Source of the DNA: Sodalis glossinidius str. 'morsitans' | Lineage (GTDB): Bacteria > Pseudomonadota > Gammaproteobacteria > Enterobacterales > Enterobacteriaceae | Reading direction: 5' to 3' | Assembly: GCF_000010085.1 (NCBI RefSeq) | Contig: NC_007712.1 | Span: 682,001 to 746,000 of the forward strand | DNA: 64,000 nucleotides | Program-made: the position numbers and the translations under genes | Part shown: in pieces, positions 44,305 to 54,385 of the stretch | Layout of the letters: each line of letters starts with the position of its first letter | Position numbering within the stretch: position 1 is the first letter of the stretch | Notes under the pieces: model-generated | The model's database searches: none | What the model was told of the DNA's origin: nothing | What the model saw: only the letters and a program-made list of their open reading frames with translations

Positions 44305-46215
44305 ATGGGAAAAATTATTGGTATCGACTTGGGTACGACCAACTCCTGCATCGCAATTATCGAAGGCAGCAAACCTCGCGTACTTGAAAACAGCGAAGGC
44401 GATCGTACGACTCCTTCTATCATTGCCTATACGCAGGATGGTGAAATTCTGGTTGGCCAACCGGCTAAACGTCAGTCTGTCACTAATCCGCAGAACACGT
44501 TGTTCGCCATCAAGCGTCTGATCGGCCGTCGTTACCAGGATGAAGAAGTACAGCGCGATGTCAGTATCATGCCGTACAAAATCGTCGCGGCTGACAACGG
44601 TGACGCCTGGCTGGAAGTCAAGGGACAGAAAATGGCGCCGCCGCAGATTTCCGCTGAAATTCTGAAGAAAATGAAAAAAACCGCGGAAGACTATCTGGGC
44701 GAACCAGTCACCGAAGCGGTCATCACCGTGCCGGCCTATTTTAACGATACACAGCGCCAGGCGACCAAAGACGCCGGCCGTATCGCCGGACTGGACGTCA
44801 AGCGTATCATCAACGAACCAACCGCGGCCGCGCTGGCCTACGGCCTGGACAAAGAAACCGGCAACCGTACCATCGCGGTTTATGACCTGGGCGGCGGGAC
44901 TTTCGATATCTCGATTATCGAAATCGATGATGTCGACGGTGAAAAAACCTTTGAAGTGCTGGCGACCAACGGCGACACCCATTTGGGTGGCGAGGATTTC
45001 GACAGCCGTCTTATCAACTATCTGGTCGACGAATTCAAGAAAGATCAGGGCATCGATCTGCGCAACGATCCTCTGGCGATGCAGCGCCTGAAAGAGGCGG
45101 CCGAAAAAGCCAAGATCGAGCTGTCCTCCGCGCAGCAGACCGACGTCAACCTGCCGTACATTACGGCCGACGGCTCCGGTCCTAAGCATATGAACTTGAA
45201 AGTGACCCGTGCCAAACTGGAGTCGCTGGTGGAAGAATTGGTCAATCGCACGCTTGAGCCGCTGAAAGTGGCGCTGAAGGATGCGGGCCTGTCGGTTTCC
45301 GACATCAAAGACGTTATCCTGGTCGGCGGGCAGACCCGTATGCCGCTGGTGCAGAAGAAAGTCACCGACTTCTTCGGCAAAGAGCCGCGTAAGGACGTTA
45401 ACCCGGACGAAGCGGTGGCCATCGGTGCCGCGGTTCAGGGCGGTGTATTGGCCGGCGACGTGAAAGATGTGCTGCTGCTGGACGTTACCCCGCTGTCGCT
45501 GGGGATCGAAACCATGGGTGGCGTAATGACGCCGCTGATTGCCAAGAACACCACCATCCCGACCAAGCACAGCCAGGTGTTCTCCACCGCGGAAGATAAT
45601 CAGTCCGCCGTGACTATCCATGTGTTGCAGGGGGAACGTAAGCGCTCCGGCGATAATAAATCGCTGGGCCAGTTCAACCTGGACGGCATTTCGCCGGCCA
45701 TGCGCGGCACGCCGCAGATTGAAGTGACGTTCGATATCGACGCCGACGGCATTCTGCACGTCTCCGCCAAGGACAAGAACAGCGGCCGGGAACAGAAGAT
45801 TACCATCAAGGCCTCCTCCGGTTTGAACGAAGAGGAAATCCAGAAGATGGTGCAGGAAGCGGAAGCGAACGCCGAATCCGACCGCAAGTTTGAAGCGCTG
45901 GTGCAGACCCGTAACCAGGCCGACCATTTGCTGCACAGCACCCGTAAGCAGTTGGAAGACGCGGGTGACAAACTGCCGGCTGATGACAAGACCGCCATTG
46001 AGGACGCGTTGAAAAATCTGGATACTGTCCTGAAAGGCGAGGATAAGGCCGATATCGAAGCGAAAATGCAGGCGCTTATTCAGGTGTCCGGCAAACTGCT
46101 CGAAGTGGCTCAGCAGCAGGCTCAGGCGGCGGGCGACGGCGGCGCGGACGGTAGCGCCAAGGCGGACGATGATGTTGTCGACGCCGAGTTTGAAGAAGTT
46201 AAAGATAAAAAATAA
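44305..46215 (+). CDS. dnaK: Chaperone DnaK (Hsp70)
   Basis: Main Hsp70 chaperone and regulator of sigma-32. It has 636 residues (E. coli 638); start ATG 44305 after GTGGAGATG. Nucleotide-binding domain: GKIIGIDLGTTNSCIAIIEG, VPAYFNDTQRQATKDAGRIA, AVYDLGGGTFDISIIEID, VILVGGQTRMPLVQ. The linker is DVLLLDVTPLSLGIETMGG. Substrate-binding domain: TTIPTKHSQVFSTAEDNQSA and the helical lid. It ends DDVVDAEFEEVKDKK, the E. coli-type tail. The dnaK-dnaJ spacing is 116 bases. Intact. Confidence 0.98.
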   Translation: MGKIIGIDLGTTNSCIAIIEGSKPRVLENSEGDRTTPSIIAYTQDGEILVGQPAKRQSVTNPQNTLFAIKRLIGRRYQDEEVQRDVSIMPYKIVAADNGDAWLEVKGQKMAPPQISAEILKKMKKTAEDYLGEPVTEAVITVPAYFNDTQRQATKDAGRIAGLDVKRIINEPTAAALAYGLDKETGNRTIAVYDLGGGTFDISIIEIDDVDGEKTFEVLATNGDTHLGGEDFDSRLINYLVDEFKKDQGIDLRNDPLAMQRLKEAAEKAKIELSSAQQTDVNLPYITADGSGPKHMNLKVTRAKLESLVEELVNRTLEPLKVALKDAGLSVSDIKDVILVGGQTRMPLVQKKVTDFFGKEPRKDVNPDEAVAIGAAVQGGVLAGDVKDVLLLDVTPLSLGIETMGGVMTPLIAKNTTIPTKHSQVFSTAEDNQSAVTIHVLQGERKRSGDNKSLGQFNLDGISPAMRGTPQIEVTFDIDADGILHVSAKDKNSGREQKITIKASSGLNEEEIQKMVQEAEANAESDRKFEALVQTRNQADHLLHSTRKQLEDAGDKLPADDKTAIEDALKNLDTVLKGEDKADIEAKMQALIQVSGKLLEVAQQQAQAAGDGGADGSAKADDDVVDAEFEEVKDKK

Positions 46216-46331
46216 TCGCCCTAAACGGGCACGGCGGCGGGGTAGCTTACACCGCCGCTGCGGGCAACAGGCACGGGCGTCGGGGAAACTCTGCGCCCGT
46301 GCAAGCATGTTGAGGGCAGGAAGAGACAACG

Positions 46332-47456
46332 ATGGCGAAATCAGACTACTACGAGATTTTGGGCGTTTCCCGGGATGCGGAGGAGCGTGAAATCAAAAAG
46401 GCCTATAAACGCCAGGCGATGAAATTCCACCCGGATCGCAACCGAGGGAATGCCGAAGCCGAAGCGAAATTCAAAGAGATTAAAGAAGCCTATGAAGTGC
46501 TGACTGACGCGCAAAAGCGTGCCGCCTACGATCAGTATGGTCATGCGGCCTTTGAACAGGGCGGCATGGGCGGCGGCGGGGCCAGCGGCGCGGATTTCAG
46601 CGATATCTTTGGCGATGTGTTTGGCGATATTTTTGGCGGCGGCCGGCGTCAGCGCGTCAGCCGGGGCGCGGATTTACGCTATAACATGGAGCTTTCCCTT
46701 GAGGAAGCAGTGCGTGGCGTGACACGCGAAATCCGCATTCCGACGCTTGAAGAGTGCGATGTCTGCCACGGCAGCGGCGCGAAGCCGGGGACGTCGGCAG
46801 TCACCTGTCCGACCTGCCACGGCCAGGGCCAGGTTCAGATGCGTCAGGGCTTCTTCGCGATTCAGCAGACGTGTCCTACCTGTCAGGGACAGGGCAAAAT
46901 CATCAAAGATCCCTGCACCAAGTGCCACGGCCATGGTCGGGTAGAGAAATCCAAGACGCTGTCGGTGAAGATCCCGGCCGGCGTGGATACCGGCGATCGC
47001 ATCCGTTTGTCGGGCGAAGGGGAAGTGGGGGAGCATGGGGCGGCCGCAGGCGATCTGTATGTACAGGTCCAGGTGTGCAAACACCCTATCTTTGAACGCG
47101 AAGAAAACAACCTGTACTGTGAAGTGCCGATCAACTTTGCCATGGCAGCGCTGGGCGGCGAGATCGAAGTGCCGACGCTCGACGGGCGGGTGAAGCTGAA
47201 AGTGCCGGCGGAAACGCAGACCGGTAAACTCTTCCGCATGCGTGGCAAAGGCGTGAAATCGGTGCGCGGCGGATCGCAAGGGGATCTGCTGTGTCGCGTG
47301 GTGGTGGAAACACCCGTGAAACTCAACGAGCGCCAAAAACAGCTGCTGCGGGAGCTGGAAGAGAGCTTTGGAGGGCCGAGCGGCGATCAGAACAGTCCGC
47401 GTTCGAAAAGCTTCCTCGATGGCGTGAAAAAATTCTTCGATGATTTAACCCGTTAG
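46332..47456 (+). CDS. dnaJ: Co-chaperone DnaJ (Hsp40)
   Basis: Stimulates the DnaK ATPase. It has 374 residues (E. coli 376). J domain residues 1-70 with the HPD motif (MKFHPDRNRG). A Gly/Phe-rich region follows (GGMGGGGASGADFSDIFGDV). Four zinc repeats: CDVCHGSG, CPTCHGQG, CPTCQGQG and CTKCHGHG. C-terminal substrate domain with VPTLDGRVKLKVP. Cotranscribed with dnaK. Intact. Confidence 0.98.
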   Translation: MAKSDYYEILGVSRDAEEREIKKAYKRQAMKFHPDRNRGNAEAEAKFKEIKEAYEVLTDAQKRAAYDQYGHAAFEQGGMGGGGASGADFSDIFGDVFGDIFGGGRRQRVSRGADLRYNMELSLEEAVRGVTREIRIPTLEECDVCHGSGAKPGTSAVTCPTCHGQGQVQMRQGFFAIQQTCPTCQGQGKIIKDPCTKCHGHGRVEKSKTLSVKIPAGVDTGDRIRLSGEGEVGEHGAAAGDLYVQVQVCKHPIFEREENNLYCEVPINFAMAALGGEIEVPTLDGRVKLKVPAETQTGKLFRMRGKGVKSVRGGSQGDLLCRVVVETPVKLNERQKQLLRELEESFGGPSGDQNSPRSKSFLDGVKKFFDDLTR

Positions 47457-47481
47457 TCGGGTCCGCGCACGCTTCACCTCT

Positions 47482-47507
47482 CCCCGGCGCCTCCGCCGGG
47501 GTTTTTT
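47482..47507 (+). terminator. Rho-independent terminator after dnaJ
   Basis: CCCCGGCG-cctc-CGCCGGGG, a perfect 8-bp stem, followed by TTTTTT. It lies 25 bases beyond the dnaJ stop. Confidence 0.93.
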
Positions 47508-47622
47508 GCTGCGCCTGCGGCGCCGTAAGCGCTTTTTCGTCGGTTCCGGGGGCGGTTTTCATTTACCCCTACCGCGTCCTGTTGCACAATATTCCCCTGC
47601 CCGCAACGAGTGAGGAAACACT

Positions 47623-48819
47623 ATGATAGCTGCGTCTTTACGCCGCATGATTACCCACCCGGCCGCTGGTGGCGTATTGCTTTTCGCCGCCGCGCTTGCC
47701 GCTATCGTGATGGCCAATACCGACGCCCGCGCGCTGTACAACGCCATCATTTACTTTCCGGCACAATCCGCTAGCGCGACGCCTTCGCACTTGTCATTGC
47801 TGGTGCTGGTCAACGATGGCTTGATGGCGGTGTTTTTCCTGGCCGTCGGTTTGGAAGTCAAATACGAACTGCTGCAGGGTGCGCTCAATAGCCGCGTGCG
47901 GGCGGCCTTTCCCGCTATTGCCGCGCTGGGTGGCATGGTGGCACCGGCGGTGATTTACAGTCTGATGACCGCCGGGACGCCAGCATTGCGCGCCGGATGG
48001 GCGATTCCGGCCGCCACCGATATTGCCTTTGCCGTCGGCGTATTGGCCTTGCTGGGGACGCGGGTGCCGGTCAGCCTGAAAGTTTTCATGCTGGCGCTGG
48101 CGATTATTGATGATCTGGGTGCGATAGTGATTATCGCGTTGTTTTATAACACTGCACTGGAGCCACTGGCGCTGGCCGCGGCGGGTGCCGTGATTGGAAT
48201 CATGGCGCTGATGAATCGCGCCAATGTTCGTTTTCTATCGCTATACCTGCTGTTGGGGGCGGTATTGTGGGGCTGTATTCTGCTTTCGGGTATCCATGCG
48301 ACGCTCGCCGGCGTAGTGGTCGGGGGGCTTATCCCGCTCACGCTGCCCTCCACCGAAGTCTCCCCGGCGCGTGCGTTGGAGCACTGGTTGCAGCCCTGGG
48401 TGGTGTATCTGATCCTGCCCCTGTTCGCCTTCGCTAACGCGGGGATTTCGCTGCAAGGTGTGGCGCCCGGGCATTTGATCTCCTTCTTACCGCTGGGGAT
48501 CGCTGCCGGGTTGGTGGTCGGTAAACCGCTGGGGATAGTATTGTTTACCGCCGTGGCGGTGAAACTCAGACTGGCCAGGTTGCCCGCCGGCATTGCTTTC
48601 CGCCACATTGCCGCGGCGGCCATGCTGTGCGGCATCGGCTTCACCATGTCGATTTTTATCGCCAATCTGGCGTTTGGGCATGATGACCCGGAAACGATTG
48701 TGCTGGCGAAAGTCGGCATTTTATCCGGTTCGGTGATTGCGGCGCTGCTGGGTTACCTGCTGCTGCGCGCTATCCTGCCGCAGCCGCAGGGTAGCGGGTC
48801 AGTGCCGGTCGGGGGTTAA
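47623..48819 (+). CDS. nhaA: Na+/H+ antiporter NhaA
   Basis: Inner-membrane antiporter for sodium and pH homeostasis. It has 398 residues (E. coli 388), with about 12 membrane helices. The transport site pair Asp-Asp lies in ALAIIDDLGAIVIIALFY and the unwound helix region in PAATDIAFAVGVLALLG. FAFANAGISLQGV and GFTMSIFIANLAFG are also typical. In E. coli nhaR follows; it is absent here. Intact. Confidence 0.96.
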   Translation: MIAASLRRMITHPAAGGVLLFAAALAAIVMANTDARALYNAIIYFPAQSASATPSHLSLLVLVNDGLMAVFFLAVGLEVKYELLQGALNSRVRAAFPAIAALGGMVAPAVIYSLMTAGTPALRAGWAIPAATDIAFAVGVLALLGTRVPVSLKVFMLALAIIDDLGAIVIIALFYNTALEPLALAAAGAVIGIMALMNRANVRFLSLYLLLGAVLWGCILLSGIHATLAGVVVGGLIPLTLPSTEVSPARALEHWLQPWVVYLILPLFAFANAGISLQGVAPGHLISFLPLGIAAGLVVGKPLGIVLFTAVAVKLRLARLPAGIAFRHIAAAAMLCGIGFTMSIFIANLAFGHDDPETIVLAKVGILSGSVIAALLGYLLLRAILPQPQGSGSVPVGG

Positions 48820-48921
48820 CGGATGAAGGCAATACGCGGGCCTAGCTAGCAAATGGGGGGAAAGTATGCGAATTTGGCCGGTGCGCTTTCCCCCACAGCC
48901 GGCCTTGGCCGGTTTGCAGGC

Positions 48922-48950
48922 ATAAAAAAACCGGCCAGAGCCGGTTTCTC
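48922..48950 (-). terminator. Rho-independent terminator of rpsT
   Basis: On the minus strand AAACCGGCTC-tggc-CGGTTTTTTTA-like sequence: stem AACCGGC/GCCGGTT around 48929-48946 with a T run. It lies about 25 bases after the rpsT stop. Confidence 0.8.
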
Positions 48951-48971
48951 AAAAGCACAACGCGACAGCAA

Positions 48972-49235
48972 TTACTGCATGGCGTTGATTTGCGCAGTCA
49001 GGTTTGATTTATGACGTGCTGCTTTGTTTTTGTGGATCAACCCTTTGCTGGCCTGACGGTCAACAATCGGTTGCATGGCAGAAAACGCATTCTGCGCAGC
49101 TTCTTTATCGCCGGCGGCGATAGCAGCGTAAACCTTCTTCACAAAGGTGCGCATCATGGAGCGACGGCTTGCATTATGCTGACGACGCTTCTCAGACTGT
49201 ACGGCGCGTTTCTTAGCTGATTTGATATTAGCCAA
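48972..49235 (-). CDS. rpsT: 30S ribosomal protein S20
   Basis: S20 binds 16S rRNA in the small subunit. It has 87 residues as in E. coli: [37 protein letters not shown] and the end [13 protein letters not shown]. The start codon is TTG at 49235; E. coli rpsT also uses a UUG start, which takes part in its translational autocontrol. Intact. Confidence 0.97.
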
Positions 49236-49614
49236 GGTCCAACTCCCAAACTTGTTCTATGAAACAATTCAAAGGCCGAGGAATATGCCCGTTCGGTCTT
49301 CTTTTGTCAATGGATTTGTGCAAATAAGCGCCGCTGAAATGTGCGACGCCTGTTACAAATGTGATGGCGCAGGATTCTACCAGTTTCTGCCGGCGGAATA
49401 CAGTGCTTAAGGCGAAAAAAGCGATTACCGGTGTACGGACGCCCATTGCCCGCCGGCAACGCGCCAGCATAAGCTGCGTGAAAATAGCGCAGGGGCGAAA
49501 TAAGCGTGGCTTTCTCTTCGCGCGATGCCAAAGATTGGAATCGCGGGTTAACCTTAACCGCTGTACAAGGTATAATCCGCCGATTTCCACTGTTTTAGGT
49601 GTCTTGAGCCTGCT

Positions 49615-50553
49615 ATGGAGCTTATTCGCGGCATACATAATTTACAGCCACGTCACCATGGGTGCGTGCTGACCATCGGCAATTTTGACGGCTTTCACCG
49701 CGGACACCAGGCTCTTATTGCAGAGTTGCAGGCTGAGGGCCGCCGCCGCGGTTTGCCGGTGATGGTGATGATCTTTGAGCCTCAGCCGCAGGAGCATTTC
49801 GCCGGCGATGCCGCGCCGGCGCGGTTGACCCGGCTGCGGGACAAAGTGAAATACCTGGCGGCCGCCGGCGTGGACGCGACGGTGTGCGTCACCTTCGACA
49901 AGCGTTTTGCGGCGCTAAGTGCACGCGCGTTTGTGACCGATCTGCTGGTAAAAAAATTGGGCGTGCGCTTCATCGGCGTTGGCGACGATTTCCGCTTTGG
50001 CGCCTGGCGTCAGGGAGATTTCGCCCTGCTTCAGCAGGCGGGGAAGGAGGCCGGGTTTGAGGTAATGAGCACCGTGACCTACACCGAAGGCGGCCGGCGC
50101 ATCAGCAGCACCGCCGTCCGTGAGACGCTGGCGCAGGATCGGCTGTCGGAGGCGGAAATGCTGTTAGGGCATCCGTACCGTCTCTCCGGCCGCGTGGTGC
50201 ACGGCGACGCGCTGGGGCAGACCATCGGCTTCCCGACCGCCAACGTGTCGCTCAAAGGGCGACAGGCGCCGATAAACGGCGTGTATGCGGTAGAGGTCCA
50301 CGGCCTTGCCGAGCGGCCTTTGCCTGGCGTCGCGAACATCGGCACCCGGCCCACGGTGGCCGGTTTGCGCCAGCGGCTGGAAGTGCATTTGCTGGATGTG
50401 GACAAAAATCTGTACGGTCGCCATATCGAAGTGGTGATACGTGCGAAAGTGCGCAACGAACAACGGTTTGCCTCGCTAGACGATCTAAAGCGGCAAATCG
50501 CGAATGATGTGGTGAGTGCCCGCGACTATTTCGGACTGGCGACACCCCAATAA
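49615..50553 (+). CDS. ribF: Bifunctional riboflavin kinase / FAD synthetase
   Basis: Converts riboflavin to FMN and FMN to FAD. It has 312 residues (E. coli 313); start ATG 49615 (ELIRGIHNLQPRHHGCVLTI). The adenylyltransferase domain contains GNFDGFHRGHQALI and the ISSTAVRETL motif. The C-terminal kinase domain has GQTIGFPTANVSLKG and VANIGTRPTVAG. First gene of ribF-ileS-lspA-fkpB-ispH. Intact. Confidence 0.97.
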   Translation: MELIRGIHNLQPRHHGCVLTIGNFDGFHRGHQALIAELQAEGRRRGLPVMVMIFEPQPQEHFAGDAAPARLTRLRDKVKYLAAAGVDATVCVTFDKRFAALSARAFVTDLLVKKLGVRFIGVGDDFRFGAWRQGDFALLQQAGKEAGFEVMSTVTYTEGGRRISSTAVRETLAQDRLSEAEMLLGHPYRLSGRVVHGDALGQTIGFPTANVSLKGRQAPINGVYAVEVHGLAERPLPGVANIGTRPTVAGLRQRLEVHLLDVDKNLYGRHIEVVIRAKVRNEQRFASLDDLKRQIANDVVSARDYFGLATPQ

Positions 50554-50584
50554 TGCTCAAACCGATAACGGAACCGAGAATCGA

Positions 50585-53401
50585 ATGACTGATTACAAAA
50601 ATACCCTGAATTTGCCGGACACAGGGTTTCCCATGCGCGGCGATTTAGCCAAGCGTGAGCCTGGCATGCTAGAGCGTTGGTATGAACAGGATCTGTACGG
50701 GATTATTTGTCAGGCCAGGAAGGGCAAAAAGACCTTCATACTGCACGACGGCCCGCCATATGCGAACGGCAGCATTCATATCGGTCATTCGGTCAATAAA
50801 ATTCTCAAAGATATTATTATCAAATCCAAAGGTTTGATGGGCTATGACTCGCCCTATGTGCCGGGCTGGGACTGCCATGGCCTGCCGATTGAACTGAAGG
50901 TGGAGCAACTCATCGGTAAGCCGGGGGAGAAGGTCAGCGCCGCGGAATTCCGCACCGCCTGCCGTCGTTACGCCGCCGAACAGGTGGAAGGGCAGAAAAA
51001 GGATTTCATCCGCCTGGGCGTGCTCGGTGACTGGGAACATCCTTACCTGACGATGAACTTTGCCACCGAAGCGAATATCATCCGCGCGCTGGGCAAGATT
51101 ATCGCCAACGGCCACCTGCATAAAGGTGCCAAGCCGGTGCATTGGTGCATCGACTGCCGCTCCGCGCTGGCGGAGGCGGAAGTGGAGTATTACGACCGTA
51201 CTTCGCCGTCCATCGACGTCGCTTTCGCGGCCGATGATGTCCGCGCGGTCGCCGCCAAGTTCGGCGCCGCAGACTTCGCTGGCCAGATCTCCCTGATCAT
51301 CTGGACCACCACGCCGTGGACTCTGCCGGCCAACCGCGCTATCGCTGTCCACCCCGACTTCGACTATCAATTGGTTGAGGTGGAAGGGCAAGGCTATATT
51401 CTGGCCGCCGATCTGGTGGACAGTGTGATGGCGCGCGCCGGCATTACGTGCTGGACGGTGCTCGGTAGCGCCAAAGGTAGCGCGCTGGAGCTGCTGCGAT
51501 TCCGCCATCCCTTTATGGGCTTCGATGTGCCGGCCATCCTCGGCCAGCACGTGACGCTGGACGCGGGTACCGGCGCGGTGCATACCGCCCCCGGCCATGG
51601 CCCAGATGACTATGTCATCGGTCAGCAATACGGCCTGGAAGTCGCCAATCCGGTCGGCCCCGATGGCTGCTATCTGCCGGGTACCCTACCTGCATTGGAT
51701 GGCTTGCAGGTCTTTAAAGCCAATGACGTGGTCATCAATCTGCTGTGCGACAGCGGCGCCCTGCTGCACGTGGAAAAGCTACAGCACAGCTATCCGCACT
51801 GCTGGCGCCATAAAACGTCGATTATCTTTCGCGCCACGCCTCAGTGGTTCGTCAGCATGGATCAGCGCGGTCTGCGCAAACAGTCGCTGGCGGAGATCAA
51901 GGACGTGCAGTGGATCCCCGGCTGGGGCCAGGCGCGCATCGAAACCATGGTCGCCAACCGTCCCGACTGGTGCATTTCGCGTCAGCGCACCTGGGGCGTG
52001 CCGATGGCGCTGTTTGTGCATAACGAGACCGAAGCGCTGCATCCGCGCACTATCGAACTGATGGAATCCGTGGCGCAACGGGTCGAGCAGGACGGCATTC
52101 AGGCCTGGTGGGATTTGGATCCGGCCGAGATCCTGGGTGACGATGCCGCTCATTATCACAAAGTGCCGGATACGCTCGATGTCTGGTTCGACTCCGGCTC
52201 TACCCACTCCTCCATAGTGGCGGTGCGGCCGGAATTTGAAGGCCATGCGCCCGATATGTACCTGGAAGGGTCCGACCAGCATCGCGGCTGGTTCATGTCA
52301 TCGCTGATGATCTCCACCGCCATGCACGGCAAGGCGCCGTATCGTCAGGTGCTGACCCACGGCTTTACCGTCGATGGGCAGGGCCGGAAGATGTCCAAAT
52401 CGGTGGGCAACGTGGTCAGCCCGCAGCAGGTCATGGACAAGCTGGGCGCGGATATCCTGCGCCTCTGGGTGGCCTCTACCGATTATACCGGCGAGATGGC
52501 GGTGTCCGATGAGATCCTCAAGCGCTCCGCCGACGCCTATCGCCGCATCCGCAACACCGCGCGTTTCCTGCTGGCCAACCTGAACGGTTTTGATCCGGCG
52601 CGCCACAGCGTCAGCCCGGAGCAGATGGTGGTGCTGGATCGCTGGGCGGTGGGTCGCGCGCAAGCGGCGCAGGCGGAGATTGTCGCCGCTTACGACAGCT
52701 ATGATTTCCATAATGTCGTGCAGCGTATGATGCAGTTTTGTTCCGTCGAGATGGGCTCTTTTTACCTGGATATCATCAAGGACCGTCAGTACACCACCAA
52801 AGCGGACAGTATTGCCCGCCGCAGCTGCCAGACCGCGCTGTATCATATCATTGAAGCCCTGGTACGCTGGATGGCGCCCATCATGTCGTTTACCGCCGAT
52901 GAAATCTGGGGCTTTATGCCGGGGGAACGGGCGCAGTATGTCTTCACTGAAGAGTGGTACGATGGCCTGTTCGGACTGGACGCCGCCCAACCGTTGAACG
53001 ATGCTTATTGGCAAATTCTGTTGCAGGTGCGCAGCGAGACCAACAAAGTTATCGAGCAGGCGCGGGCGGACAAGCGCATTGGCGGCTCACTGGAAGCCCG
53101 CGTCACGCTGTATGCGGAGCCTGATCTTGCCGCTTCGCTGCGCGAGCTTGGCGATGAACTCTACTTTACGCTGCTCACCTCCAACGCGGTAGTCGCGGAT
53201 TATGCCGACGCCGGCGATGACGCGGTGCAGTGTGAAGGGCTCAAGGGGCTGAAAATTGCCCTGGCGAAAGCCGAAGGGGAAAAATGTCCGCGCTGCTGGC
53301 ATTATGAGACGGATATCGGCCAGCATGCCGATCATCCGGAAATCTGTGGTCGCTGCGTCACGAATGTGGCCGGCCCGGGCGAAGAGCGTAAGTTTGTCTG
53401 A
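50585..53401 (+). CDS. ileS: Isoleucyl-tRNA synthetase
   Basis: Class I synthetase, 938 residues, the same as E. coli. Start ATG 50585 ([20 protein letters not shown]). HIGH motif in [16 protein letters not shown] near residue 60. The editing domain includes [19 protein letters not shown] and the region [16 protein letters not shown] motif in [16 protein letters not shown] near 600. The C-terminal zinc site [10 protein letters not shown]...CGRC is complete. The TGA overlaps the lspA ATG (TGATG). Intact. Confidence 0.98.
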
Positions 53402-53907
53402 TGAATAGAACGATAATGTCCACGGGACTGCGCTGGCTTTGGCTGGCGCTGGTGGTCCTGGCGCTGGATCTCGGCAGCAAGCAGTGGGTCATGACGCATT
53501 TCTGGCTAGGTGAGTCGGTGCCGGTGATCCCGTTTATCAATTTTACCTACGCCCATAACCCGGGCGCCGCCTTTAGTTTTCTGGCGGACATAGGAGGATG
53601 GCAACGCTGGGCGTTTTCCGCGATTGCAGTGGTGATCGCGGTGGTGTTGCTGGTCATGATGTATCGTTCGGACAAGCGTGCCAGGTTGTCTAACGCCGCC
53701 TACGCGATGATTATCGGCGGCGCGCTGGGCAACCTGTTTGACCGGATGGTGCACGGCGTCGTGATCGATTTTATCGATTTTTATGTCGGCAACTGGCATT
53801 GGCCGACGTTCAACGTGGCGGATGTGGGCATCTGCATCGGCGCCGTATTGATTGTGCTGGAGGGTTTTTGCCGCCCCGCCGGTAAAACCGCCAGTCAGAA
53901 AGGGTGA
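53401..53907 (+). CDS. lspA: Lipoprotein signal peptidase II
   Basis: Inner-membrane aspartyl protease that cuts prolipoprotein signal peptides. It has 168 residues (E. coli 164), four membrane helices, starting at the ATG that overlaps the ileS stop; ATG at 53416 would also be possible. Conserved: [29 protein letters not shown], the catalytic Asp region [14 protein letters not shown], and [20 protein letters not shown]. Intact. Confidence 0.96.
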
Positions 53908-53911
53908 AGTA

Positions 53912-54385
53912 ATGACGACTCACGTTGTACAACCGGACAGCTCGGTATTGCTGCATTTTGATGTTAAACTAGCGGACGGGCAGTTGGCCGATTCCACCCG
54001 GCGCGAGAACAAACTGGCGCTCTTCCGGCTTGGGGACGGCAGCCTGTCCACCGAGTTGGAACAGGCGCTGCTTGGCCTGCATCTGGGAGACAGGAAAACC
54101 TTCTCACTGGCGCCGGAGGCGGCGTTTGGTCCATCCAATCCCGATCTGATTCAGTTTTATTCGCGCCGCAATTTTATCGAGACCGGGGTGCCGGAGGTGG
54201 GCACCATTATGCTCTTCACCGGTATCAACGGTAGCGAAATGCCGGGGCTTATCAGCGATGTGGCCGAAGACTCCATCACCATCGATTTTAATCATCCGCT
54301 TGCCGGTAAAGTGGTGTGGTTCGACATTGAAGTGCTGGCGATTGACTCGCAACAGGAGGCGACCGATGCGCATACTGCTGGCTAA
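53912..54385 (+). CDS. fkpB: FKBP-type peptidyl-prolyl isomerase FkpB (SlpA type)
   Basis: Cytosolic prolyl isomerase and chaperone. It has 157 residues (E. coli 149). Start ATG 53912 (TTHVVQPDSSVLLHFDVKLA). FKBP core DGSLSTELEQALLGLHLGD, then the insert-in-flap FSLAPEAAFGPSNPDLIQ, and DFNHPLAGKVVWFDIEVLAI at the end. The tail is a few residues longer than usual, so it overlaps ispH by 20 bases. Intact. Confidence 0.94.
   Translation: MTTHVVQPDSSVLLHFDVKLADGQLADSTRRENKLALFRLGDGSLSTELEQALLGLHLGDRKTFSLAPEAAFGPSNPDLIQFYSRRNFIETGVPEVGTIMLFTGINGSEMPGLISDVAEDSITIDFNHPLAGKVVWFDIEVLAIDSQQEATDAHTAG

Noticed and set aside
44200..46329. A 709-codon open frame on the strand opposite dnaK
   Set aside because: Long antisense frames opposite hsp70 genes are a well-known codon-bias artefact. 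The translation shows no domain, and dnaK itself is unmistakable.
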